Of a stretch of 64,000 nucleotides of DNA, positions 42,885 to 53,780 are shown in pieces (the first letter of the stretch is position 1; each line of letters begins with the position of its first letter). The DNA is from Ceratothoa steindachneri (Eukaryota; Arthropoda; Malacostraca; Isopoda; Cymothoidae): contig OZ018320.1 of assembly GCA_963969495.1 (NCBI GenBank), positions 79,419,313 to 79,483,312 on the forward strand. The letters run 5' to 3'. The notes below the pieces were generated by a model, which saw only the letters and a list, made by a program, of their open reading frames with translations, was not told the DNA's origin and did not search any database. Position numbers and translations under genes: made by a program.

Positions 42885-44125
42885 ACATAAGAACATAAGA
42901 AAAGAAGGAGACTGCAAAAAACCATTCATGGCCTACACTTGGCAGCTCCTGTTCCAGTCAACACACAAAAGATTTCTTACCAGAGAAAAGTCATCAACAT
43001 TGTCGCCCTTTAAGGAGTTCGTCAGATCTAATCTACAATAAACATAAAATGCATCCAGAGGATTATGTCCATTCATGCAACCGCAAAATATAATCTCCCC
43101 ACTCCTTAGAAAAATATATACATATGTACATAAAAAAGTCAGTCCCATCTAGCAGCTTCATCCATATATTTATCTAATCTATTCTTAAAACTACCCAGAG
43201 AGGAGGCTTCTATCACATGTCTAGTGAGCCTATTCCATTCATCTACCACACGATTTGTAAACCAATTCCTCCCAATCTCCTTCCTAAACCTATACTTATC
43301 AAGCTTAAACCCATTGCTACGTGTCCTGTCATGTTCACTAAGTATAAGAACCTTACCCAGATCCCCTTTATTATATCCTTTTACCCATTTGAAGACTTCA
43401 ATCAATTCCCCTCTGACTCTTCTCCTTTCCAATGTATGTAGATTTAGTTTTCTGAGCCTTTCAGCATAAGGTAAGTTCCTTAGCCCACCAATCATCTTTG
43501 TCATCCTTCTCTGCACAGACTCAAGCAAATCAATATCCTTCCTATAATATGGTGACCAAAATTGTACTGCATAGTCTAGATGAGGCCTAACTAGCGCCAG
43601 ATACAGTTTTAGAATGACTTCAGCACTCTTATTGCTTACACTCCTCCAAATGAATCCCAATATCCTATTAGCTTTATTCTTAGCATTTAGGCATTGCTTT
43701 CTAGGACGAAGGTCTGAACTTACCAAAATACCCAAGTCCCTCTCACAATCGGTCCTCCCTAAAATTCTCCTATTTAATTTATAACTATTTAATGGATTAT
43801 TTCTTCCTATACTAAGTACACTACATTTGTCTATGTTAAACTTCATTTGCCATTTCTCGGCCCAATTGGACAGAATGGTCAATTCCTCCTGCATTACAAC
43901 AGCATCAGAATCAGCCCTAATGGCCCTACCTAGCTTAGTATCATCAGCAAATTTACTCAGGTCACTACTTATACCTATGTCAAGATCATTAATATAAATT
44001 AAGAATAGCAAGGGACCCAAAACAGATCCTTGCGGAACACCACTGCTAACACACCCCCACTCAGATTTAACTCCATTTATACTAACTCTTTGCTATCTGT
44101 CACCAAGCCATGACTGAAGCTGGAA
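42885..44125 (-). mobile_element. Young CR1-like LINE, 5'-truncated, copy D
   Basis: Almost identical to copy C at 14622-15635 but longer at the 5' side. It includes VSINGVKSEWGCVSSGVPQG, SVLGPLLFLIYINDLDIG and LSKFADDTKLGRAI, followed by the same C-terminus to MDEAARWD (43139). The 3' end closes with three TTCTTATG-type units at 42885-42910. One stop near 44095 lies at the far 5' edge. Its insertion separates the two halves of a jockey-like LINE. Confidence 0.9.
43139..44020 (-). pseudogene. LINE ORF2, catalytic FADD to C-terminus, intact frame
   Basis: 293 codons without a stop. FADDTKL holds the second catalytic Asp pair. The first Asp and the endonuclease are missing through 5' truncation. 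Intactness and the near identity to copy C point to recent insertion. Confidence 0.88.
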
Positions 44126-44523
44126 AAAATAAATGCTATGATAAGCCAATAATGGTGTGTAATACAGATCACTGATTGGGCAGTGAACAGGCTGAAAAAC
44201 ACACAAAAAATAGTAAAACAGTAGCGAAAATTGCTAGCAATATCATGCATCACTAAAGTAAACAATTACCAAAAAAAGGTCAAATTTACCCCAAAATAGC
44301 GGGGGGTATTACAATGGCCTAACAAAAACAAAAGCACTCATATGGAATTATCTTGAAAATTGAGGGCGGGGTAAAGATTAGTTTTAACACATTTTCAAAT
44401 GAATTTAAAATGCGTCTCTCTCATGCAGGTTTATGTCTACTTTTCAGATCCGACACTCATTTTCCCCAGATATGCATGCTTTTCCCATAAGCAAATGACA
44501 GTTCATAATAGGAAAAGTATATA
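44126..44523. other. Spacer; no gene
   Basis: AT-rich. GCGGGGGGTATTACAATGG near 44300 is the only marked phrase. No feature was recognised. Confidence 0.4.
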
Positions 44524-45211
44524 CAGTAATCCCTCGCTACTTTGTGGTTAGACTTTAGCGGATTTTCAAAGCGCAGTGCGCAATGCAGAGTTTTTGCTAT
44601 ATCGCAGGTTTCTGCGGCACATATATTTATCAGTACTGTATATTGGCTGATAAAAATTAAAAAAGTTAAAAAAGAAAATTAATTAAAACAGTAAAACTCT
44701 ACATGAGACTGTACAAAGCATTCTATTGGCCAAAGAACTTCAGCGAGTGGCTAAAAAATGGGACTCCCATAACCATGCTCCTAACTCGGAGGATGCCACC
44801 AGTTACGCCTATGCATTCAGTGGAAACAAGCTACTGACGAGGCTGGGGATACTGCACCACCTGACAAAACGGTGCCTCCAGAAGAGCTGTAAGTGCTCTT
44901 CTTGGCTGTGCAGTACATTCATTATCATCACTTCATCTTCATCTGCACTGCACATCAAATTCATCGTCATTCAAGTTGTAGTACAGTACGTAAAAATTAT
45001 CTATCATTATGAGTGTAGAAAGTGTTTAAGAGCTTAGGAAGTATTTATCAGAGTATGGAAGAGGAAATTAAGAGTGCAGGAAAGATTGTTAAGAGTGTGG
45101 GGAGGCTTTATAAGGGCTTAAAATATATAAATAGCATAATAAACATATGGCTTCTACTTCACCGGAGGGGGGAGGGGGGACCTAACCCCCATGATAAATG
45201 AGGGACTACTG
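44524..45211. mobile_element. Tigger/pogo-like non-autonomous element
   Basis: Ends CAGTAATCCCTCGCTAC and the inverse of GATAAATGAGGGACTACTG, each next to TA (44522-44523, 45212-45213). These are ends of the Tigger/pogo type. The 688-bp interior has no intact transposase; a stretch SEWLKNGTPIT near 44740 might be a relic of its C-terminus. Confidence 0.75.
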
Positions 45212-46089
45212 TATTGCTAGCAAAAATGAGTTTCAGATCCGAAATGTACACACAAAAACTGCATAAGATAAACAAATTTTCAAAATCATTTAAAAGATCC
45301 AGAACCAGACCTAACCTAACCCAATAAAATCAGACAGAAATTCATGCTGATACGTGGTCAAATGCGCGTATTAGAAGCCACCTGCTCTTAAACGCACTAA
45401 CTGAAAAAGTGCATGGAGTTTTACGTACTTTAGAATCTTTTGCAATTTTAACACATTAAAATAAATTCTGATCTTGTCTAAATCTACAAATACTGCAACA
45501 TGTAGGGCATATAATATCTTGCAGGATTATACTGTGAGCCCTATCTATTTCTAATGCCTGACAATCAGCATAAAAAACTTCTGGTATTAGTTGGTATTGT
45601 GACCTAGCACAGCCACCACATGCAATTATACCATATGAACCGAAAATACAGACATCCACATATCATCTGAAATATAACAAAGAATGCTATTGAAATGGGC
45701 AAATATAATATATTATATCTGTATTTTTTTATTTATTGAAAATGTCTACCTCTCTCCATTTTTCCATGAAGTTAATTATAACCTTTTGTTTCAGGATGCC
45801 CTGTAATGTGTACAACCCTGCATGATAAATTGAATTAGCTTGCTAAATCATTAAAGCCTTTCCTAGTCTGCTTGCATTTTTGGCTGCACTTATTTCCTAC
45901 TAGGCCCTCTCAGATAACATTATGCTTTGCATGTTTTTTTTATTGTTCTGTTTGTCTTGCATAGCACTGATTAATTTGTAATTATATACCTATATATATC
46001 TATACAAAATTCATTATCTGCTCTGCTAATAGTTTAGTATATGTAAAGATAAAAGAAACTTATTTTTCATTTCTTTTTTTAGAGTAATG
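45212..46089. other. Spacer; Cys-rich open piece unassigned
   Basis: Holds the Cys-rich open piece at 45456-45659 and otherwise AT-rich sequence. Confidence 0.4.
45456..45659 (-). other. Cys-rich open reading piece, unknown
   Basis: About 67 codons with GIIACGGCARSQYQLIPEVF and ILQDIICPTCCSICRFRQDQ, that is, C-x2-C and C-x2-CC groupings that could bind zinc. No initiator ATG is certain (it opens with GTG), an in-frame TGA lies just upstream, and I recognise no family. It may be an exon, a transposon relic or chance. Confidence 0.25.
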
Positions 46090-48240
46090 AAAATTTAGTC
46101 CAAGGATACTTGAGCAATGTTTCGTCACTTTACTGATTTCAGAAATTTTAAAATTGACCAATGGTCACCAAAGACAAGATGCCGTACTCTTACACATCCT
46201 CGATGGACAGAGGAAATGAAGAGAAAGAATAGGCAACTAAGAGGAATATTAGACCTAATAATTCTCCATAGACCAAATAGAGAGAGCTACGAATAAATCA
46301 GAAGACAGAGAGAAGAACTGAGGCATCTCATAGAAGAACAGCAAAGCCGCATATGGGATAGCCTAATAGATAAAATAGAGGAAGAAAGAAGACCAAAAGA
46401 GAACTAAATACTAATAAATAGACTTAAATGCAGACCCCTGAGAGAAAAAAATAACAAGTAAGAATGAACGGGGAGAAAAGATCCAAGAATAGAGGACCAC
46501 AGAACTTTTTGTAATCACTGGAAATCAGTGTTCTCCATAACACCAGATGAGGACGAAGACTTCAATCCAGAGATAGACGAAATGATCCCCACGGTCTTGC
46601 GAGAAAACATAAACAAGATCACTCCAGCACCAAGTGTAGAGCGAGAAAGGGAGGAAATTCTGGGTACAGGGGCCTACATAACATCGGAAGAGATCAAAGG
46701 CGTAATACAATCATTCAAACAGAAAGCACCAGGCCCCTCAGGAATAACCAGAATTAATCTTACCAAGGCACCTAACATAATCATTAGAACATTAAAGAAT
46801 ATTTTTAACGTGTGCTTAAACACCGGTTACTTCCCTAATAGCTATAAACTAGGCGGAAATGGTATTCGCCCTAAAGCCAGGAAAACCACCAAACCACCTC
46901 AGCAGTTACCGGCCAATATCGCTATTGAACTTCATGGACAAAGTCTTCGAGAAAATCCTTAACAGAAAAATAAACGAATATCATGAAGAAAATGACCCTT
47001 ATAATGATTATCAGTTCGGATTCAGAAGAGGCAGAGACACCACAATGGCACTTGGAATAATAACAGAGAAAATAGCAAAGGCCAAAGCAGAGAATAACTA
47101 CATCGATCTGGTCCTGAGAGATGTAGAAGAAGCATTCGACAAAGTCTGGGTCAGAGGAATGCAATATAAGATCTGAAATCTCCAGATGAATAGCAATCTG
47201 GAGAGAATTCTCTGCGATTATGTCACATACAGAAGAGCATATGTGAAGATCCATGGTTATTCAGGACCAGAATTTGAATTGGAAGCTGGAAAACGCATGG
47301 GGGCTGTCTCAGCCCCACGCTGTATTCAGTATACACAGCAGACCTGCCACCACCAATAATGCCTGGTTGCCTAAACATACAGTTCGCGGACGACAGAGGC
47401 CAACTCGTCGTCACTCCGTACAGGAACGTACGCTTTCAGGCAAGAACAACAGTTTTAGAAATCAGCAACATCAACAACTTCGAAAGAGATTGGAAGATAA
47501 GGACGAACATGAGGAAATTTACAATAATCCCAATCTCCAGGAACAAAACAGCTGAAATTGTAGTTGAAGATCAGAACTACATATATCATAGTGAGGGCAA
47601 AGTGCTAGGACTCAGAATGACAAAAAGAGGCTACAAACAACATATAACTGAGAAAAAGAACAAGGCGATTGCGATGCTTAACCTATTGTACAATCTAAGA
47701 GGGTTAGGCATGAAAAATGAAAGAAAAATCTATCTTGCACTAGGAAAAGAGGTACTACTATACCTGCCAACCCCTATCAACGGTGAAACAAGAACCAAAA
47801 AATTGGAACTCCAGAAAATAAAAAATAAAGATCTCTACCTAATCACTAACAGACGCAGGAAAGAGGGGAGAAGACTACAGGATCTACACCAAGAAGCCGG
47901 ATTAGAAACGCTCAACATCAACATCAGGAACAGAGCGGAAGATAGATGATCTACCTCCGATTTTTGCAGAGCACACCAACACTAGAGCTAGAGTCCTCTT
48001 TTACACTTGATTTTTCAGCATCAGACAACAGCTAAGAATCGAGGAGGTACCCATGTTTACTTAAGTAAAAATTCAAAAAGAGAGAAGGAACAAGCATAAC
48101 GATAAAGATATTTCCCCTACTATATACAAACCCAACCAACGAAATAACCAACCAAGACACCAAATTGATGCCCCAATAAGACAACCGATTTTAAACAACC
48201 TAAATACGAAGAAAGAACCGACTAAGAAGCCAACACAGAT
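46090..48240 (+). mobile_element. Jockey-like LINE, 3' part (reverse transcriptase)
   Basis: Continues the element cut at 42884: TRCRTLTHPRWTEEMKRKNR (end of the endonuclease linker), then KQKAPGPSGITRINLTKAP, FALKPGKPPNHLSSYRPISL, NDYQFGFRRGRDTTMALGI and NYIDLVLRDVEEAFDKVWVR, where the usual DxxxAFD has DVEEAFD. PGCLNIQFADDRGQLV (47359) is the second catalytic block. The C-terminus is degenerate from 47950. Confidence 0.78.
46528..47949 (+). pseudogene. LINE reverse transcriptase, three open pieces
   Basis: Pieces 46528-46962, 46859-47176 and 47359-47949 overlap in different frames, so two or more frameshifts separate fingers, palm and thumb. Catalytic DVEEAFD and FADD are present. The thumb piece includes VLGLRMTKRGYKQHITEKKN and LLYNLRGLGMKNERK. 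Confidence 0.8.
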
Positions 48241-48393
48241 CAAAAGTGTAAACAGAAATAATGCGACAAAATGAACTAAAAGTGCAATAAGTGAACTATA
48301 TTAAAAAGTTTAACAAAAATGATAGTGAAGTGAAAGTTAACAGTAAAACAGAAATATAATGAACATAATAAACTAAAAGTGTAATAAGTGAAC
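48241..48393. other. Spacer between LINE and LTR copy
   Basis: A-rich; AACTAAAAGTG occurs twice at 48270-48385 within a short imperfect repeat. Confidence 0.4.
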
Positions 48394-49305
48394 TATCGTG
48401 GTATGACATTATATTATATCAATACCATATTATATCTATGGGGGAGGGACCAATAACTTAAAGGCGAACCGACAAAGGGACGGAACACCACGAGTTTAGA
48501 CGGGCGAAAATACGAGATAAGAGTGCAACGAGGTCGGGTAAAATATGAGCAATGGCAAAGCTCAAGGTTATTTAAAGAGGAATGTACAAAAATATAATTT
48601 TATTTACATAAAAATAATGAAAGAATTGATGGGCAAAATTCCATCAGATGAATTAATGGGCAAAATTACACCGGTAAACGAGATTGGAAATTGTAGTTAA
48701 GAATCAGACTATGAAGTTAAAATTAATGTATTACGGGAGGAGACTATTCAAATGGGGGAATTAACTCAAATGGGTTACTGAAGGGAGAGAAGGGTTGGCT
48801 TACGGAGGATTCCGGGTGAGACGTCGGGGTAAGGATTTACAGATGTCTTCTGCATGTGAGGCGAGGCCACTCGGAGTTTCTGAGCCGGATGTTAAAGTGA
48901 TGACGGTTCTCCAAAAAGGGGAGGGGGGCGGTAACGTCCGGTCCAAGGGAGAGTATTTTTGCCACCCGAAACCAAGGGCGGACGAGGAGGGCTTCGTCAG
49001 GAGCTGATGAGTGAAGTCGGAAAAATCGCTCAGTAGCGATCGTTAAATGGAATTACCTCACTGGCTGGAGCTAATTCCAATACACAAATAGTTCGGCCGT
49101 CACTTTGCTTTGTTGTTAGCACCTGACTTGGAACTAGGGGAATCTTCTTGGGTCCAGCCGAGACTTCTCAACTATGTGTCTGTCTCATGGGAAACGAGCA
49201 CTATATATATATCTGAGGCTCTCCCCGCGGGGGGTTGGGGGGGTTTAGTGAGAAACAGCTCTACTCTTGAATGGCATCGAATCTTCTTGCCGAGGATAGC
49301 CGTAA
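48394..49305. mobile_element. LTR copy 1, 3'-truncated
   Basis: Matches the solo LTR at 51510 from its first bases (TCGTGGTATGACATTATATT) through TATCTATGGGGGAGGGACC and CAAAGCTCAAGGTTATTTAA to CGAATCTTCTTGC. The last 200 bp of the LTR are absent. It starts TA where the other starts TG. Same orientation as the second copy, about 3.1 kb apart. Confidence 0.78.
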
Positions 49306-49473
49306 ACAGTGGGGGATTAAGGGGAAGGGGGCTGACTGGGCTGCAGCCAAGAGCCCCTCATATTTAGGGACCTCCAAAAATTCTAAAAAAAAATTGTTTA
49401 GGAAAGGTTTATAAATATAAAATAATTTTTTATTTATAAACCTTCCATTTAATTCCTTGGTCTCACACACACA

Positions 49474-49476
<3 letters not shown>
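49306..49476. other. Spacer with short (AC)n
   Basis: (AC)n of about seven units at 49463-49476. Confidence 0.6.

Positions 49477-49566
<90 letters not shown>
49477..49566. repeat. (TA)n microsatellite
   Basis: About 45 TA units directly after (AC)n. Confidence 0.97.
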
Positions 49567-49569
<3 letters not shown>

Positions 49570-50173
49570 AACACATTTTAATATATAAGTATATTTGATT
49601 TCCCATCCTTAAGTAATTATAATGTTAAAATTTCAGGAAATGATTTTGAAGTTGAACGTCTCGGTCAATAATAATCATTCTATTTTCCTAAAAAATCTAA
49701 AGATGCCAGAAATTGTTAGGAGGCTCTGAAGATTGAAGATTATTCTAGTAAATAAAAGGTGAGCGCTTCCAAAAATTTGTTGAGTAAAATGGGATAAAAT
49801 GAACTATTTGTTATTTTTTTATATTATAAAAAAAATTATTTGCAGATATACAATCAGTATTAGATAAACATTATACGTGTATAAGAATAATAAAAACTTG
49901 TTATACTATTTTTAATACCATATTATTACAATACAACACCAATTTTTAACAGCTTGAGGGAAAGGGAATTATATATATGATTTCTCCATTATTTTTTATT
50001 TTTCAAGCATGAAATGAACTTATGGTAAAGTGAACCACTTTTTATTTAAAAAAAACAACTTTATTATAGAAAATTAAAAAATCTCATATAAACTTAAATA
50101 AATATATTCATGGGACACTTATGTTACAATAGAACTCATCTTTAAAGTCAAATTCATCTTCAAGACAGTCAGT
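49567..50173. other. AT-rich spacer; no gene
   Basis: Nothing recognised. Confidence 0.4.
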
Positions 50174-50340
<167 letters not shown>

Positions 50341-50704
50341 TCTTCACACTCATTCTAGACCCAAGTTGCTGGAAACTTGAAATCAGATGTTGGATCATTT
50401 TTTCATATTCTGGGGAGCGAGTGTTTCCCAAGAAGTTATGGACAATCTGCTTGAAGGAAAACCAGGCATTCACCTTGACACTTGCTAATGCTTCCTCAAA
50501 ATGCTTGTCCTTCATCAATTTCCTAATCTGAGGGCCAACAAAGATTCCTGCCTTTAGCTTGCCTTCACTTACATGAGGAAACTTTGACTTCAGGTACTTG
50601 AAAGCAGCTCCATTCTTGTTCAAGGCCTTCACAAAATTTTTCACAAGCTCTAATTTGATGTGGAGTGGTGGTAGCAGAATTTTCTTGGGGTCAACTAGTG
50701 CCAT
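50341..50704 (-). pseudogene. Multicopy protein copy 1, C-terminal open part
   Basis: About 120 open codons: [60 protein letters not shown], then [20 protein letters not shown] and [15 protein letters not shown]. An apparent extension into Ile-Tyr repeats is translated microsatellite and not part of the protein. Confidence 0.72.
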
Positions 50705-51007
50705 AGCTCACACGTTGTGATTTCCGGGTAAAAAGCTGGTTCTTGGTGGCCAGTCCGTTTTTTCATAGTGCTGGCTGTCAGCCCTACTATCCCAGAGACA
50801 CAAAAAAACAGGGATACTTGGTGTATCCCCCTTGAAGACCTAGTAGGAGAGCAATAACTTTTAAATAACCACAAATGAGAAAATTGTGCTGATGGTACTT
50901 GATTGCAGTTATTAGTGTTTTTAAATTTTCGTAGGTTTCGGAAATTTATATACTATGGCCAATTAGCACAGATGCAGCGGTGTTGCCATTGTAGAGAAGA
51001 ACAGCCT

Positions 51008-51509
51008 TTAAACTTCTGTTAGAAGAACAATGAAGAGCCTCCATTCATCTGTTTTGTACGGCATCCCCATGAGTTCGATAAGGCCAGAAATATTTGTACA
51101 GAAAACTAAAGAATCTTCTTTCCTAAAGAACTGAATGAATTCCGCTTCACGATGACGGTACCAAGCGAATGTTGTTCCAGAAGCCTGAAGCTTGTGTTCC
51201 TTCAGTCTAGAACCAAGTAACTGTGCACTTTCTTTTGGAAGGTTAAGGTCTCGCACCAGGTCGTTGAACTCAGCTTGGTTGAAGAGTTTGGGATCGTCAT
51301 TTGTTGGTGGTTCATAGTCTACTTCCATCTGATTAGTATCACTAGTATCGGACTCTAATGAAATTTTCCATATCGCAGGTGGCACAAGTGTATCATCTGA
51401 GTGTAGAACAGGCCTTATTGCTGAAGGAATATTTGGGTATATTATGCGATCTTTAGTCTTCTTGTTGAATCCAGCTACTTTATTTATACAAAAGTAGCAT
51501 TCATCATTG
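51008..51509 (-). pseudogene. Multicopy protein copy 1, central open part
   Basis: About 165 open codons with ECYFCINKVAGFNKKTKDR (a Cys pair), an acidic stretch (SDTSDTNQMEVDYEPPTND), and NDLVRDLNLPKESAQLLGSR leading to LVFCTNISGLIELMGMPYK. An in-frame start, MSYHDND, is created by LTR sequence and is not the original start. Confidence 0.75.
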
Positions 51510-52540
51510 TCGTGGTATGACATTATATTACATCAATACCATATTATATCTATGGGGGAGGGACCGATAATTTACAGGTGAACCGACGAAAGGGCGGAAC
51601 ACCGCTAGTTTAGACAGGTTGAAATGCGAGATGAGAGTGCAACGAGGTCAGGTAACAAATGGGCAATAGCAAAGCTCAAGGTTATTTAAAGAGGCATGTA
51701 TAATAATATATTTTAATTTACATCAAAATAATGAGAGAAATGATGGGTAAAATTACCTCAGAGAATTAACGGACAAAATCACATCAGTAAACGAAGGGGG
51801 GAATTGTAGTTATAAATCAGACTATGAAGTTAGAACTTAAGGTATTACAGGAGGAGACTATTCAAATGGGGGGGGGGGAATTAACTCAATTGGGTTACTA
51901 AAGGGGGGAGAAGGGGTGGCTTACGGATGCCTTCTGCACGTGAGGTGAGGCCACTCGAAATTTCTGAGCGGGAGGTTAAAGTGATGACGGTTTTCCAAAA
52001 ACAGGGAGGGCGGTAACTTCCGGTGCAGAAGAGAGTATTTCAGCCACCTGAAACAAGGAGGGCTTCGACAGGAGTTGATGAGAGAAGTCGGAAAAATCAC
52101 TCGGTGACGATCGTTAAGTGGAATTACCTCACCGGCTGGGGCTAATTCCAAATACACAAAATAGTTCAGCTGTCACTTTGCTTTGTTGTTAGCACCTGAC
52201 TTGGAATTATGGGAAATCTTCAGGGTTCCGGGCGAGACTTCTCAACTCTGTGTTTCTTCATGGGAGTCGAGCGCTATTTATGTCCGAGGCTCTCCCTGGG
52301 GTTGGGGGTAGGGGGTGGGGTAAGCGGGAAACAGCTCTACTCTCGAATGGCCTCGAATCTTCTTGCAGAGGCTATTCTTCCCGTGTAAAAATGAATCGTG
52401 GTGGACACGGTTCGAGGCTACCGCTTGTGGAAGGGGAAGGGGGGGGAGGGTTAGGCTTACCAATTTAGGACTAACCGGGCCTTTTACAGCGCATAAAAGT
52501 TCCGTCTGCCCAAGAGATTCCACGTGGGGTTCCCTCACAA
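51510..52540. mobile_element. Solo LTR with perfect 5-bp target duplication
   Basis: Starts TGTCGTGGTATGAC and ends GGGTTCCCTCACA, so it has the TG...CA borders of LTRs. ATCAT flanks both sides (51505-51509 and 52541-52545). 1031 bp. It lies in the coding region of the multicopy protein, between QKNHHD and HDNDECYFC. No internal retroelement genes remain, which is what LTR-LTR recombination leaves. Family (Gypsy or BEL) is undetermined. Confidence 0.85.
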
Positions 52541-52829
52541 TCATGGTGATTCTTCTGCTCTTGCCATACCATTGGTACTCCAAAGGGCATACATTTAAGT
52601 TTTCCAACTGACCACATTTGAGCTTACTGATGCAACTCTTACAAGCTTTGTGTGGAGCAACTGGTTTGTTTTGGTCTCCTAATCTGCAGCCAAAATAAGC
52701 TAAATAACAACGCTTCAACCAAGGAATAATATTGTTCCGGGAATCCCGCAGATATAGCAAATTGTGTCTGCTGAATTTATACAGCCTCCAGACATATTCA
52801 CAATCTAAAAATAAAGAAAAATATATTAG

Positions 52830-52831
<2 letters not shown>

Positions 52832-52925
<94 letters not shown>
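52832..52925. repeat. (TA)n microsatellite next to a Penelope-like end
   Basis: About 47 TA units. Confidence 0.97.
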
Positions 52926-52927
<2 letters not shown>

Positions 52928-53366
52928 TATTGGTGATGGAGTAGTTCCTTGGGAATCTTATTCGTAGTAGGAATATGGAGACATATGCGATGGTTACGAA
53001 CATTTAATTTTCCGGACGTTTCGGTCATTAACGATGACCATCATTAGTGAATTCTTAACCAGAATACAAGAAATTCACTATAAACTACATCAAGAAATAA
53101 TTCTAAGGGCAGGGCGAACAATCCAAAATAAGTTAGATCAGGGGGTATGTAATCAAAGCGGATATTACTAGATGGAGCGAAGCAAGTAATTCAATAAAGT
53201 TAAAATTGAAATTGAAATTGATGTAATAAGTAGGAAATGTGTGGTAGGTATATAAAGCTGAAAAGATTTTGAGTTTTGCCCTAGTGTAGAGGGCACCTCT
53301 CAGGTTTTTTCTGTTAGTTTGGTTTTTATTTTTCCTCACATTTATTTTATTTTTTTTCTTCTTTAT
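52926..53366 (-). mobile_element. Penelope-like 3' fragment with a hammerhead-like motif
   Basis: On the minus strand, GAATTCACTAATGATGG leads to a stem, GGTCAT-CGTTA-ATGACC, then GAAACGTCCGGAAAATTAA. This order (CTGATGA-like, stem II, GAAAC, GTC) is that of the small hammerhead ribozymes found in Penelope element termini. The fragment lies between two (TA)n arrays. No coding part is left. Confidence 0.5.
53011..53048 (-). ncRNA. Hammerhead-ribozyme-like motif, degenerate
   Basis: CTAATGAT (CTGATGA is the core consensus; G is A here), a perfect 6-bp stem with a 5-nt loop, then GAAAC and GTC. The changed core base and an extra U make self-cleavage unlikely in this copy. The call rests on the order and spacing of core words. 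Confidence 0.45.

Positions 53367-53780
<414 letters not shown>

Larger units (their letters stand above)
50341..52795 (-). pseudogene. Cys-rich multicopy protein of unknown function, copy 1, split by a solo LTR
   Basis: From ATG at 52795: MSGGCINSADTICYICGIPG (CxxC), after a frameshift LKRCYLAYFGCRLGDQNKPV and HKACKSCISKLKCG (second Cys group), then FGVPMVWQEQKNHHD in a third frame. The solo LTR follows at 52540-51510. The reading resumes HDNDECYFCINKVAGFNKKT, YPNIPSAIRPVLHSDD, FNDLVRDLNLPKESAQLLGS, FAWYRHREAEFIQFFRKE and, after more damage, LLLGLQGGYTKYPCF, CLWDSRADSQHYEKTDWPPR and [19 protein letters not shown]. It is cut by the (TA)n array. The pattern resembles a large family of uncharacterised predicted proteins in arthropods; whether that family is a transposon product is not known to me. 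Confidence 0.7.
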
